From contig NZ_CP011387.1 of the NCBI RefSeq assembly GCF_001644565.1, positions 1,844,501 to 1,908,500 of the forward strand: DNA of 64,000 bases. The letters run 5' to 3'. The notes under the pieces were generated by a model that was not told where the DNA came from, did no database searches, and worked only from the letters and a program-made list of their open reading frames with translations. Source of the DNA: Deinococcus puniceus (GTDB lineage: Bacteria; Deinococcota; Deinococci; Deinococcales; Deinococcaceae). Position numbers and translations under genes: made by a program. Shown one piece after another: positions 29,782 through 43,235 of the stretch. Numbering within the stretch: the stretch's first letter is position 1; every line of letters begins with the position of its first letter.

Positions 29782-31449
29782 TCACACCTGAAATACACCC
29801 ACTCGAAACTCGTCCTGATGCGGATTGCCCGCGCAGGCTTCGAGGGCGCGTATCAGGCGGTCACGGGTATCGTTGGGTTCAATGATTTCGTCTACCCACA
29901 AGCGGGAAGCGGCGTAACGGGGGTCAAGTTCGGTGTCGTATTTGGACTTCACTTCGTCGTACAGGCGCGTGAGTTCCTCGTCGTCGGGTTCGTGGCCGCT
30001 GCGTTTCAGGGCCGCCAACTGAATATCGAGCAGGGTTTTGGCCGCCGCGTTGCCGCTCATGACGGCGTATTTGGCGCTGGGCCACGCGAACAGGAAGCGG
30101 GGGCCGAAGGCTTTGCCGTTCATGGCGTAGTTGCCTGCGCCGAAACTGCCGCCCGTGATGACCGTAATTTTGGGCACCACACTGTTGCTGACGGCGTTCA
30201 CCAGTTTCGCGCCGCGCCGGATGATGCCTTCCTGCTCGGAGTCGCGGCCCACCATGAACCCGGTCACGTCGCTTAGGAAAATCAGGGGCACGCCCGCTTG
30301 GTTGGCGTCCAGAATAAAACGGGCTGCTTTGTCGGCGCTGTCGCCGTAGATGACGCCACCAACCTCAATGCGGGTACGTAAACCGGGTTCGCCGCCCGCC
30401 TTCAGTTTCTTTTTGATGACGGTGCGTTGATTGGCAACAAAGCCCACCGGATAGCCGCCCATCCGCGCAAACCCGCAGACGATGGTTTCGCCGTATTCGG
30501 CCTTGAATTCGTGCAGCTCTCCCCCATCGGTGATTGATGTGATGAGGTGGCGCACGTCATAGGGTTTGGAGCCGTCGAAAGCCACCAGATCGGTCAGGTC
30601 GCGTGATGGGGCGGCTTTAACCTCCGCCCGCCGCCGCGCCCACGGTGCCGGGTCGCCCTGCGCGTACAGGTCGGCCAGCGCCCGCACCCGCCTCAAAGCC
30701 GCGTCGTCGTCCGGTTCCTTGTAATCCACCGTTCCGGCAATGGCCGCGTGCATGGAGGCCCCGCCCAATTCCTCGGACTCCACGACTTGCCCGATGGCCG
30801 CCCGCACCAGCGCAGGCCCCGCCAGATACAGCCCCGAACCCTCGGTCATGATCAGGGTGTCGCACATGACGGGCAGATACGCGCCGCCTGCCACGCAGTT
30901 GCCCATAATCGCGGCAATTTGAGGGATGCCGCGTGCGCTCATGCGGGCGTTCAGGTAAAATACCCGGCCAAAGTCGTCCTGATCGGGGAAAATCTCGTCT
31001 TGCATGGGCAGATACACGCCTGCCGAATCCACCAAGTACACCACCGGAAGATGGTTTTCCAGCGCGATGGTCTGCGCCCGGATTACCTTTTTGGCGGTAA
31101 TAGGGAAAAACGCGCCCGCCTTCACGGTGGCGTCGTTGGCGATGACCATCCACGGACGGCCCCCGATCTGGCCGATGCCCGTGACCGTGCCGCCGCTGGG
31201 GCAGCCGCCTACGTCTGCGTACATTTCCCAGCCTGCAAAGGTCATCAGCTCGTCAAAGGGCGTTTCGGAGTCGGTCAGGCGGGCGATGCGTTCGCGGGCG
31301 GTCAGGCGGTTTTTATCGTGCTGGCGCTGCTGGGCCTTGGCACCGCCGCCCGCATGCACGCGCAGACGGTCAGCGGCAAGGCGCTCTAATGCATCGGCCC
31401 AAGCTGCCGTAGCGGGCGAAAGTTCGGGTTGAGGTGGAGCTTGGGTCAT
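29782..31449 (-). CDS. Acyl-CoA carboxylase carboxyltransferase subunit (MccB/PccB-like)
   Basis: Encodes 555 residues of the biotin-dependent carboxyltransferase (crotonase) fold: an N-terminal ARERI lead, VVYLVDSAGVYLPMQDEIFPD, GNCVAGGAYLPVMCD, and the C-terminal half GFMVGRDSEQEGIIRRGAKL and GGSFGAGNYAMNGKAFGPRF. The FMVGR/SEQEGI pattern resembles methylcrotonyl-CoA carboxylase beta subunits, suggesting leucine breakdown, though geranyl- or propionyl-CoA cannot be excluded. No biotin carboxylase alpha subunit is adjacent. A GGAGG site precedes ATG 31449. Confidence 0.92.
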   Translation of the reverse strand: MTQAPPQPELSPATAAWADALERLAADRLRVHAGGGAKAQQRQHDKNRLTARERIARLTDSETPFDELMTFAGWEMYADVGGCPSGGTVTGIGQIGGRPWMVIANDATVKAGAFFPITAKKVIRAQTIALENHLPVVYLVDSAGVYLPMQDEIFPDQDDFGRVFYLNARMSARGIPQIAAIMGNCVAGGAYLPVMCDTLIMTEGSGLYLAGPALVRAAIGQVVESEELGGASMHAAIAGTVDYKEPDDDAALRRVRALADLYAQGDPAPWARRRAEVKAAPSRDLTDLVAFDGSKPYDVRHLITSITDGGELHEFKAEYGETIVCGFARMGGYPVGFVANQRTVIKKKLKAGGEPGLRTRIEVGGVIYGDSADKAARFILDANQAGVPLIFLSDVTGFMVGRDSEQEGIIRRGAKLVNAVSNSVVPKITVITGGSFGAGNYAMNGKAFGPRFLFAWPSAKYAVMSGNAAAKTLLDIQLAALKRSGHEPDDEELTRLYDEVKSKYDTELDPRYAASRLWVDEIIEPNDTRDRLIRALEACAGNPHQDEFRVGVFQV

Positions 31450-31501
31450 GAAGCCTCCGGGGACTACTTGTGGAAAGGGCGGAGCGGTTGAGATGGAGAG
31501 T

Positions 31502-31519
31502 CTAACAAACGCTTGTTAG
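31502..31519. promoter_or_regulatory. Palindromic operator candidate upstream of the carboxyltransferase gene
   Basis: CTAACAA-ACGC-TTGTTAG, 7-bp perfect arms, 53 nt upstream of the start. Its shape suits a TetR-family regulator of acyl-CoA catabolism. Confidence 0.6.
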
Positions 31520-31555
31520 GAAAGCGAGGGATGGAGAGGGAGTTGAGTTTCTGGG

Positions 31556-31724
31556 TGAACCCCCCGTTGCTGACGCAACACTCCCCCTTAGAGGGGAGGA
31601 CTAAAAGCTGTTGCGCTCCCCTCTAAGGGGGGCTGGCTGCGAAGCAGACTGGGGGGTTTTGACGTAAACGTTGGAAGGTGACCCCCCCCCGTGCCTGTGC
31701 AACGCCCCCTTGAGGGGAGGACAA
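31556..31724. repeat. GGGGGGTT-type palindromic repeat cluster
   Basis: Three related units in alternating orientation. The strongest structure is a perfect 16-bp stem (31583-31598 with 31616-31631). The unit 31608-31658 matches 18698-18748. A run of C's occurs at 31682-31690. It lies just past the CoA-transferase stop and may also end that transcript. Confidence 0.8.
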
Positions 31725-31733
31725 CTGCTCTTT

Positions 31734-32365
<632 letters not shown>

Positions 32366-32366
<1 letters not shown>

Positions 32367-33091
32367 TAGAGCTTCACCGTCCCTGCTGAAGTGGTACGTT
32401 GCTCGATGCGTTTTTCAGGGGCGGCATTCAGCACCAGGCGCTGCACGTAAATACCCGGTGTGTGAATCTGATCGGGGTCTAGCTCGCCCACGTCTACCAG
32501 TTCTTCCACTTCGGCCACCGTGACCCGTCCACACGTCGCCACCAGAGGATTGAAGTTGCGGGCCGTTTTGCGGAACACCAGATTGCCCGAAGCGTCGGCC
32601 TTCCACGCTTTCACCAACGCGATATCCGCCACGATGCCGCGCTCCAGCAAGAAGGTCTGGCCGTCAAAGTCCTTGTGTTCTTTGCCTTCAGCCACCAGCG
32701 TTCCGACTCCGGTTTTGGTATAGAACCCCGGAATGCCCGCGCCGCCTGCCCGCATGCGCTCGGCCAGCGTGCCCTGCGGCGTGAATTCCAGTTCCAGTTC
32801 TCCGGCCAAATACTGTCGCTCGAATTCCTTGTTTTCGCCCACGTAGCTGGAAATCATCTTGGAAATCTGGCGGGTGGCGAGCAGTAAGCCCAGCCCGAAG
32901 CCGTCCACGCCCGCATTGTTGCTCACGGCGGTCAGGCCGCGCACACCGCTGTCACGTAGGGCGGCAATCAGGGCTTCGGGAATGCCGCACAGGCCAAAGC
33001 CGCCCACCGCCACCGTCTGCCCGTCGGCCACGATGTCCTTGAGCGCCGCTTCGGCACTGGGATACAACTTATTCAGTTTGGAACTGGTCAT
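32366..33091 (-). CDS. scoA: 3-oxoacid CoA-transferase subunit A
   Basis: Encodes 241 residues with the subunit A signature [37 protein letters not shown] and the conserved [22 protein letters not shown] 33091 gives the normal N terminus and is 8 nt after TATGCT. It is coupled to subunit B and lies near an acyl-CoA dehydrogenase and an MCC-like subunit, consistent with the last steps of leucine or ketone-body degradation. Confidence 0.94.
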
Positions 33092-33105
33092 AGGCTGGCA
33101 GCATA
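33092..33105 (-). promoter_or_regulatory. -10 box for the CoA-transferase operon
   Basis: TATGCT on the minus strand, 8 nt before ATG 33091. Confidence 0.55.
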
Positions 33106-33124
33106 GCGAATCTGGGCGAGGTAC

Positions 33125-33138
33125 CAAACGGGCGTTAG
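33125..33138. promoter_or_regulatory. PaaR-like operator candidate
   Basis: CAAACGGGCGTTAG fits the pattern CNAACGNNCGTTNG, which I recall as the PaaR (TetR family) site of Thermus thermophilus. It covers the expected -35 region of the CoA-transferase promoter. Confidence 0.55.
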
Positions 33139-33195
33139 GGTGAACAAGGTGAGTCGGGTGCAGGCTGCGAGACAGGCAGCAGACCCGGCCCGTCC

Positions 33196-33209
33196 TATAC
33201 TCGCCTCAC
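33196..33209 (+). promoter_or_regulatory. -10 box for the MFS gene
   Basis: TATACT followed by 8 nt and ATG 33210. Confidence 0.55.
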
Positions 33210-34478
<1,269 letters not shown>

Positions 34479-34589
34479 GCCGCGTTCCCTCACCCGGTCT
34501 ATCCATTTTCTTGACCTAAAGTTCAGAAGGTATTGAGACGGTGCCTCAGCCGCCAAAGTCCGGCGCAGGCGGCGTGCCAAGCTCGGCCT

Positions 34590-35102
34590 ATGAGCGACGA
34601 TCAGAACGCCACCGGAACAACGCCCGAGCAGAGCATCAAGGCTGTCGCGGCCATCATCAAAGACGTGAAGTTTGCCATGTTGACCACCATCACCTCGGAA
34701 GGCCGCCTGCACTCGCGCCCGATGACCACGCAGGAGCAGGAATTTGACGGCGACATCTGGTTTTTAGGCAACAAAGACGCCGAATCGACTGACGATATGC
34801 GCCACCGCCCCGAAGTGAATCTGAGCTTTTCCAACCCCGAAAAGGGCAACTACGTAAGCCTGACGGGCCGGGCCGAATTGGTGGAAGACCGCGCCAAGTT
34901 GGACGAACTCTGGAACGACTTTTACAAGACGTACTTCGAGGGCGGCAAGGAAGACCCGAACATCCAACTGATCAAGATTCACGCTCACGGCGCGGAATAC
35001 TGGGAAAGCGACGGCAGAATTCGCAGCTTTATTCAGATGGCGAAGGGCGCGATTACGGGCAAGCAGCAGAACATGGGCAAGAACGATACGGTGAGTCTGT
35101 AA
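34590..35102 (+). CDS. PPOX-type flavoprotein, general stress protein 26 family
   Basis: Encodes 170 residues with a pyridoxamine 5-phosphate oxidase-like split barrel: FAMLTTITSEGRLHSRPMTTQ, IWFLGNKDAESTDDMRHRPEVNLSF, YVSLTGRAELVEDRAKLDELW. This set matches the general stress protein 26 group, which bind FMN/F420-like cofactors and whose reactions are mostly unknown. ATG 34590 begins MSDDQNATG; the upstream frame to 34533 looks non-coding. Confidence 0.88.
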   Translation: MSDDQNATGTTPEQSIKAVAAIIKDVKFAMLTTITSEGRLHSRPMTTQEQEFDGDIWFLGNKDAESTDDMRHRPEVNLSFSNPEKGNYVSLTGRAELVEDRAKLDELWNDFYKTYFEGGKEDPNIQLIKIHAHGAEYWESDGRIRSFIQMAKGAITGKQQNMGKNDTVSL

Positions 35103-35276
35103 ACACGGACGACAACTCGGGGCGGGTGGCCAAGGCTGCCCGCTTCTGCTTGCTTATGACTCCCCACCAGACAGCCTATCGGGACACCCACAATCCGGCC
35201 CGCGTATGCTCTGGCCTGTGACTCCGCGACAATTCAGCGCCTCTTGGTGGGCCTTCTTCTGCGCTGGCCGCCGCTC

Positions 35277-36200
35277 ATGACGGCCCCTTCTGTGGCCCTG
35301 CAACGGCGGGCACTGGTGGGCGTGCTGCTGACCGTGGTGATGTGGGGCGCGAACGTGGTGCTCCTCAAAGCCCTGCTGGGCGGCACCAACGCCGAAACCA
35401 TCAACGTGGGGCGCTTTGTTATTGCCGGGAGTGTGCTGGTGACGCTGAGTGTGCGGGCGCACGGCTGGCCGCGTTGGGACGCCCGAACGTGGCTGGCGGT
35501 GGCCGCCGTAGGCTTCCTCGGCAATACCTTGTTTCAGGCCTTCTTTCTGACCGCTATTCGCGCCAACCCGGCGGGCGTAGGCGGCCTAGTCACGGGAGTC
35601 GTGCCGGTGCTGGTGCTGCCACTGGGCTTGCTGCTGGGCCAAAAAGTGAGTGGGCGACAGGCAGCGGGCGTGGCGGTGGCCTTCGCAGGACTGCTGGGGT
35701 TGCTCGCGGTTACGCTGCAACCGGGGGCCACTGTTTCGCTGGGCGGGTTGGGGTGGGTGCTGGCGGCAGCGGGCGCGTGGGCCAGTTACACACTGTTCAA
35801 CCGCCCGCTCACGGCGCAGTTGGGGGCGCTGCCGTTCGTAGCGTTCAGCCTCCTACTGGGCTGTCTCCCTTACTTGCTGTGGGCCGTGCCGCACCTGCAT
35901 GACCTGAATCAACTTGCGCCGCTGACCGTGCTGGGCATCGTGGTGAGTGCACTGGGGGCCAATGTGTTGGCGTACTTGGCGTGGGCCAACGGAGCCAACA
36001 TTCTGGGCGCGGCCCGAACTGCCGTTTGGAACACCCTCGCGCCTGCGGTGGCCCTGCTGCTCAGCGCCGCTGTGCTGCACGAGCGATTGGCCGGAGCGGT
36101 CTGGGTGGCGGCGGGCGTGATCCTGCTCGGCGCGGCATGGGCAAACTGGCCGGAGCAGAAACCCAAAGTGGGAGAGACTGCCTTGTCTCCCCCACTCTGA
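35277..36200 (+). CDS. EamA family (DMT) transporter
   Basis: Encodes 307 residues with ten membrane helices in two EamA repeats: GVLLTVVMWGANVVLLKALLGG in the first and LGWVLAAAGAWASYTLFNRPLT at the start of the second, with GVVPVLVLPLGLLLG near the middle. Members export metabolites or amino acids. ATG 35277 is preferred; GTG 35247 would add 10 residues. A TATGCT lies near 35206 but faces an out-of-frame GTG. Confidence 0.87.
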   Translation: MTAPSVALQRRALVGVLLTVVMWGANVVLLKALLGGTNAETINVGRFVIAGSVLVTLSVRAHGWPRWDARTWLAVAAVGFLGNTLFQAFFLTAIRANPAGVGGLVTGVVPVLVLPLGLLLGQKVSGRQAAGVAVAFAGLLGLLAVTLQPGATVSLGGLGWVLAAAGAWASYTLFNRPLTAQLGALPFVAFSLLLGCLPYLLWAVPHLHDLNQLAPLTVLGIVVSALGANVLAYLAWANGANILGAARTAVWNTLAPAVALLLSAAVLHERLAGAVWVAAGVILLGAAWANWPEQKPKVGETALSPPL

Positions 36201-36235
36201 ATCTTAGATTGTCCAGCATTTCAGGACGGACTGCT

Positions 36236-36736
36236 TCAATCCAGCTGCATGTCAATGACAGGGGGCTTATCCATTTTGGCGTCTGTTTCCCCTTTCGGCT
36301 GTGCAGATTCAGGCTGAGCAGATTCCGGCTGTGCTGGGGCTGCTTCGGGCGTAGGTTCCGGAGCGGGCTGAGGCGGTCGCACACGTGGCGTAAAGGTGTT
36401 TTCCTGCGCCGTGATCTGGGCCTGCGTGATAGGCGTCGCGGGCATGACCGACTGGCTTCCGGCCACGCTGACCCAGCCTGCCGTGCCAGACGGTGCATCG
36501 GCGGCCTGAGTGGCACGCGGCGCGGCCAACTTGACCGGGGGCAGGGTTGTAGTTTGGGCGATCCGGGCGGCGTTTTGCGTGGCCGCAGTCTGCGCGGCGC
36601 GGCGGGCGGCCAGCATGATGGAATCCACCTCGGCAGCCGTCAAGATTCCCTTGGACTGCAAGGTGCCGAGAATAGCCAGCGCGAGTTTCCGGGCGTACTC
36701 GCCGTCGTTGGGAGGGGGGGAAGCGCCGAGAGTCAT
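36236..36736 (-). CDS. Hypothetical protein with Pro/Ala/Gln-rich tail
   Basis: Encodes 166 residues. The first ~50 form a helical region (YARKLALAILGTLQSKGILTAAEVDSIMLAARRAA) with hydrophobic heptads. The remainder is low-complexity, including tandem PESAQ units, and probably disordered. There is no signal peptide. It converges with the EamA transporter. Family not recognised. Confidence 0.72.
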   Translation of the reverse strand: MTLGASPPPNDGEYARKLALAILGTLQSKGILTAAEVDSIMLAARRAAQTAATQNAARIAQTTTLPPVKLAAPRATQAADAPSGTAGWVSVAGSQSVMPATPITQAQITAQENTFTPRVRPPQPAPEPTPEAAPAQPESAQPESAQPKGETDAKMDKPPVIDMQLD

Positions 36737-37849
<1,113 letters not shown>

Positions 37850-37899
37850 ACGGCCTTTCTAAGCCGTCACCCTTCTCACCCGAATAAAGGAAACCAACT

Positions 37900-39651
<1,752 letters not shown>

Positions 39652-39738
39652 TTGGGAACGTGGGAGATGGATCGGAGAACGTGGGAACAACACCGACCAC
39701 GATCCACACTCCACGGGCCACCTTCCAAAAGGACTGAC
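39652..39738. other. sdhA-sdhB spacer with GTGGATCGTGG-type motif
   Basis: The 87-nt spacer contains GGATCGGAGAACGTGGG and ACCACGATCCACACTCCACG, an imperfect inverted pair related to motifs at 55800, 57531 and 59250. The longer upstream frame for sdhB crosses it and is not used. Confidence 0.45.
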
Positions 39739-40500
<762 letters not shown>

Positions 40501-40530
40501 AACCTACTCCAACACAAAATTCCAGCACAA

Positions 40531-40559
40531 AGACGCGGAGGCTCAAGCTTTCCGCGTCT
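40531..40559 (+). terminator. Hairpin after sdhB
   Basis: A perfect 9-bp stem AGACGCGGA/TCCGCGTCT, 30 nt after the sdhB stop. Its 3' side has only CTCTTC, so it is a weak intrinsic terminator that could serve both strands. Confidence 0.6.
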
Positions 40560-40593
40560 CTTCATGGTGCTTCTAGGTTATGTTCCCTTCAGA

Positions 40594-40908
40594 TCAGGTT
40601 CCTTCTAGATACCGCACCTGCTTGCCTGTCCGCTGTGCATACCCAATTTCTGCGCGGGTGCTTTCGCCCACGTATCCACCCACGTTGATGACCAAGATTT
40701 CATCGGCCAGATCGATTTTGTGACGGTGAAGGGTGGCGAGCCGGGCCAACGTGTCCGCCTGCTGCACAGCATTCAGATGGGCCAAAGCCTCGGCATCTGG
40801 CGTGCGGTGACTGCCGAGACTGAGGACGATTCGCCCTGCCAACGTTTCAGCCAAGCTCGCCGCGTCGAACTGGGCCAGAAAGCGCGTGCTTCCGCACAAG
40901 CACACCAC
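40594..40908 (-). CDS. Nucleoside 2-deoxyribosyltransferase-like / DUF4406-like protein
   Basis: About 104 residues: VVCLCGSTRFLAQFDAASLAETLAGRIVLSLGSHR at the start and KIDLADEILVINVGGYVGESTRAEIGYAQRTGKQV at the end. The CGSTRF loop and GYxGxSTxxEIxYA motif are those of the nucleoside 2-deoxyribosyltransferase-like fold. The true start is uncertain. GTG 40908 is the best candidate; an upstream frame overlaps the lipoprotein gene in an unlikely composition. Confidence 0.75.
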   Translation of the reverse strand: MVCLCGSTRFLAQFDAASLAETLAGRIVLSLGSHRTPDAEALAHLNAVQQADTLARLATLHRHKIDLADEILVINVGGYVGESTRAEIGYAQRTGKQVRYLEGT

Positions 40909-40928
40909 CGCCGGGCGCTGTTCCTGAT

Positions 40929-41435
40929 TCAGAATTGCAGGGCGTAGCGCACGCCACCACTGTCGGTGCATTCGCCGTAGCCGTGCTCCTGCGCGTCTAC
41001 GGTCAGGGTGCAGGTCAGGGTGCGGGAGGCGTTGCCATCGGTGCGGGCAATCAGGTTGCCGGTGCGCGAAACGAGGCGGGGGGCAGGGGTGCGGGCCGTG
41101 CCGCCGACGCCGTAGTAGGGATCGCGGTCGCCTGTGCCGTTCCACGTGTTGCCGAAATTGAACTGCAACCCCAGATCGAAGGGTGAGGGCACAGGGCTGG
41201 CCGTATCGATGATCACGGTGCGGCCCACGTAAGTCTGCTCACCAATCTGAATGGTCACGTTGTTTTCCAGCCGCCCCGCGCCGCTGCGGGGTTGCAACGA
41301 GCCTGCCACAAAACTGACGGTGCCCTCCTGCCCGTTACTGGTATTCACGATGCGCCCGGTGGGAGGGCCGACAAGGGCGGGGGCGCAGGAAGCGAGAGCG
41401 GCGGCCAAACCCAGCAGCAGTAGGGGGCGTTTCAT
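40929..41435 (-). CDS. Putative lipoprotein
   Basis: Encodes 168 residues with a signal peptide ending in lipobox LASC (Cys17), then a beta-rich mature region with a candidate disulfide pair near the C terminus (TLTCTLTVDAQEHGYGECTD). Function unknown. It lies immediately upstream of the deoxyribosyltransferase-like gene and is divergent from the PlsY-AAR fusion. Confidence 0.8.
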   Translation of the reverse strand: MKRPLLLLGLAAALASCAPALVGPPTGRIVNTSNGQEGTVSFVAGSLQPRSGAGRLENNVTIQIGEQTYVGRTVIIDTASPVPSPFDLGLQFNFGNTWNGTGDRDPYYGVGGTARTPAPRLVSRTGNLIARTDGNASRTLTCTLTVDAQEHGYGECTDSGGVRYALQF

Positions 41436-41546
41436 ATCCCTCTCAGTTTAGGCCGCAGACCTGACGAGGCGGTGAGGACGGAGGAAAGTGGGCGTGGCAG
41501 AGGCGGCAATGCAAAGGCGGCGATCCAGCCCAATTCACAGACGGGG

Positions 41547-41559
41547 TATATTGACGCTC
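41547..41559 (+). promoter_or_regulatory. -10 box fixing the start of the PlsY-AAR gene
   Basis: TATATT, 7 nt before ATG 41560. It lies downstream of the ATG-like codon at 41488 that opens the longer frame, so the leaderless start is 41560. Confidence 0.65.
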
Positions 41560-43233
41560 ATGCTGTTTCTTTCCGCGCTGCTGCTCGTCGTTGCTTTTCT
41601 GGTGGGCAGTTTGCCGCTCGGAGACTGGCTGCTACGGCGCTCTGGCGTGGATTCGCGGGTCAGTAATGCCCACAATCTGGGCATAGAAAACATGTTGCGG
41701 CGCGTGGGGCCGGGGCTGGCCGCAGCCACAGCCACTCTGGACGCCGGAAAAGGGTTTATCGCGGTGCTGATGGCGTCCAGCTTGGATAACCCCAGCGTCA
41801 TGGTTCTGGCGGCACTGGCGGCGTATCTGGGCCACCTGAACCCGCCGCGTGCGCTGTACGGCCCCACCTTGCCGCGTGGCCGGGGCAACTTGGTGTTGCT
41901 GGGCGTGCTGGCGGGGTTGTCGGCCACCGGAGCCGTGCCGCTGTGGGCGGCGGCCCTGCCCGTGCTGGTGTTCGCGGCTGTAGCTGGATTCTGGGGCTAT
42001 ATCAGCGCGGCTACCCTGGCGGGCCTGGCGGCGTTTGCCGGGGCAGTAGCCCTGTTGCCGCTGGGGGTTCCGGCCAAATTGGCGGCGCTGGGGTTGCTGG
42101 TGGCCGCCACCTGGCGCTTCAAGGAAAACCTGGGCCGCATGCTGGACGGCACCGAACCGCGAGTGGGCGAGGAAGTGCCGATGGCCGGAAAACGCGCCGA
42201 CGTGGTGGTGGCCGCCTTCATGATCCACCCCATGACCCTCAAGGATTTCTGGTCGGTGGGACGCTTTTCCTGGCTGAAGCCGATGGTGGAACGCGGCCTG
42301 GTCAGTGAGGCCAGCGTGCGCCATCTGGCCGACCACGTGCGGCCCATGAAAGTGGGCGAGCTGCACGGCATCCGCACGGTAGAGGGGAAGGAAATTCGCT
42401 GTTATCTGCTAAGCAGCCCGCTCCTGCCTGACCGCTTCCGCGACGCACCCGAACTCGCCACCCGCCGCGCCATAGAGGGCGCGAGGCTGGCCCGTGAACT
42501 GGGGGCCGAAGTGTTCGGGCTGGGAGCCTTCTGGAGCGTGGTGGGCAATAAAGGCGTAGACGTGCAGGCCGCCGTGCCCGACATCACCATCACCAACGGC
42601 GGCGCGTATACCAGCGGCACCATCAAGGCCGCCATTCCGGGCATTCTGGCCCACTTTGAAGGTTCGGGCCGCGATCTGAAAGCCGCCACTGCCGCTGTAG
42701 TGGGCGCAAACGGTGTGGTGGCCTTTGGCATTGCCCGTACCATTGCCCCGCAAGTCGCCAAGGTGATCATGCTGGGGCGCGACCTGGAGAAGCTGGAACG
42801 CAGCGCGACCACCCTGCGCCGGGCCAACAAGGACACCGAAATCATCACGACCACCAGTTACGACACCCTGCGCGAGGCCGACCTGATGTTTACGGCCACC
42901 AGCGACCCGAATCCGGTCATTTTTCCTCAGCATGTGAAACCGGGCGCGTGGATTTTTGATGAAGGACGGCCCGCCGATGTGGACGTGAGCGTGGAGGCCA
43001 TTCCCGGCGTGCGCGTGATTCCCGGCGGTGTGGTGCGGCCCCCCGGCTCCATGACCACCAGCATCGACTTGCAATTTGGCGAGGGCGCAGTGCCTGCCTG
43101 CCTCGCCGAAACGCTGATCATCGCGGCCACCGGCGAGCATCACCGCAAAAGCCTCGGCGCACAGACGCTGACCGAGAACATCAATTTTTTTGTAGAGCAG
43201 GCCGAAGTGCTGGGCTTTACGGTGGTGGATTAG
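41560..43233 (+). CDS. PlsY-like acyltransferase domain fused to acyl-ACP reductase-like domain
   Basis: Encodes 557 residues. Residues 1-205 form a PlsY-like membrane domain: FLVGSLPLGDWLLRRSG, NLGIENMLRRVGPG, GHLNPPRALYGPTLPRGRGN, and the PlsY end motif RFKENLGRMLDGTEPRVG. The usual GSGN and FKGGKG motifs are altered (NAHN, RGRGN). Residues 212-557 resemble cyanobacterial acyl-ACP reductase: LGAFWSVVGNKG, ITNGGAYTSG, the Rossmann loop VVGANGVVAFG (380-390), and ACLAE with Cys514 at the position of the catalytic Cys. The fused product may make acyl intermediates or fatty aldehydes. Confidence 0.8.
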   Translation: MLFLSALLLVVAFLVGSLPLGDWLLRRSGVDSRVSNAHNLGIENMLRRVGPGLAAATATLDAGKGFIAVLMASSLDNPSVMVLAALAAYLGHLNPPRALYGPTLPRGRGNLVLLGVLAGLSATGAVPLWAAALPVLVFAAVAGFWGYISAATLAGLAAFAGAVALLPLGVPAKLAALGLLVAATWRFKENLGRMLDGTEPRVGEEVPMAGKRADVVVAAFMIHPMTLKDFWSVGRFSWLKPMVERGLVSEASVRHLADHVRPMKVGELHGIRTVEGKEIRCYLLSSPLLPDRFRDAPELATRRAIEGARLARELGAEVFGLGAFWSVVGNKGVDVQAAVPDITITNGGAYTSGTIKAAIPGILAHFEGSGRDLKAATAAVVGANGVVAFGIARTIAPQVAKVIMLGRDLEKLERSATTLRRANKDTEIITTTSYDTLREADLMFTATSDPNPVIFPQHVKPGAWIFDEGRPADVDVSVEAIPGVRVIPGGVVRPPGSMTTSIDLQFGEGAVPACLAETLIIAATGEHHRKSLGAQTLTENINFFVEQAEVLGFTVVD

Positions 43234-43235
43234 AG

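Noticed and set aside
35206..35220. TATGCT 7 nt before a GTG upstream of the EamA gene, as a leaderless start
   Set aside because: That GTG is not in frame with the transporter, so it does not define its start.
40594..41145. 183-residue version of the deoxyribosyltransferase-like protein
   Set aside because: The first ~79 residues are Arg/His/Pro-rich and overlap the lipoprotein gene in another frame.
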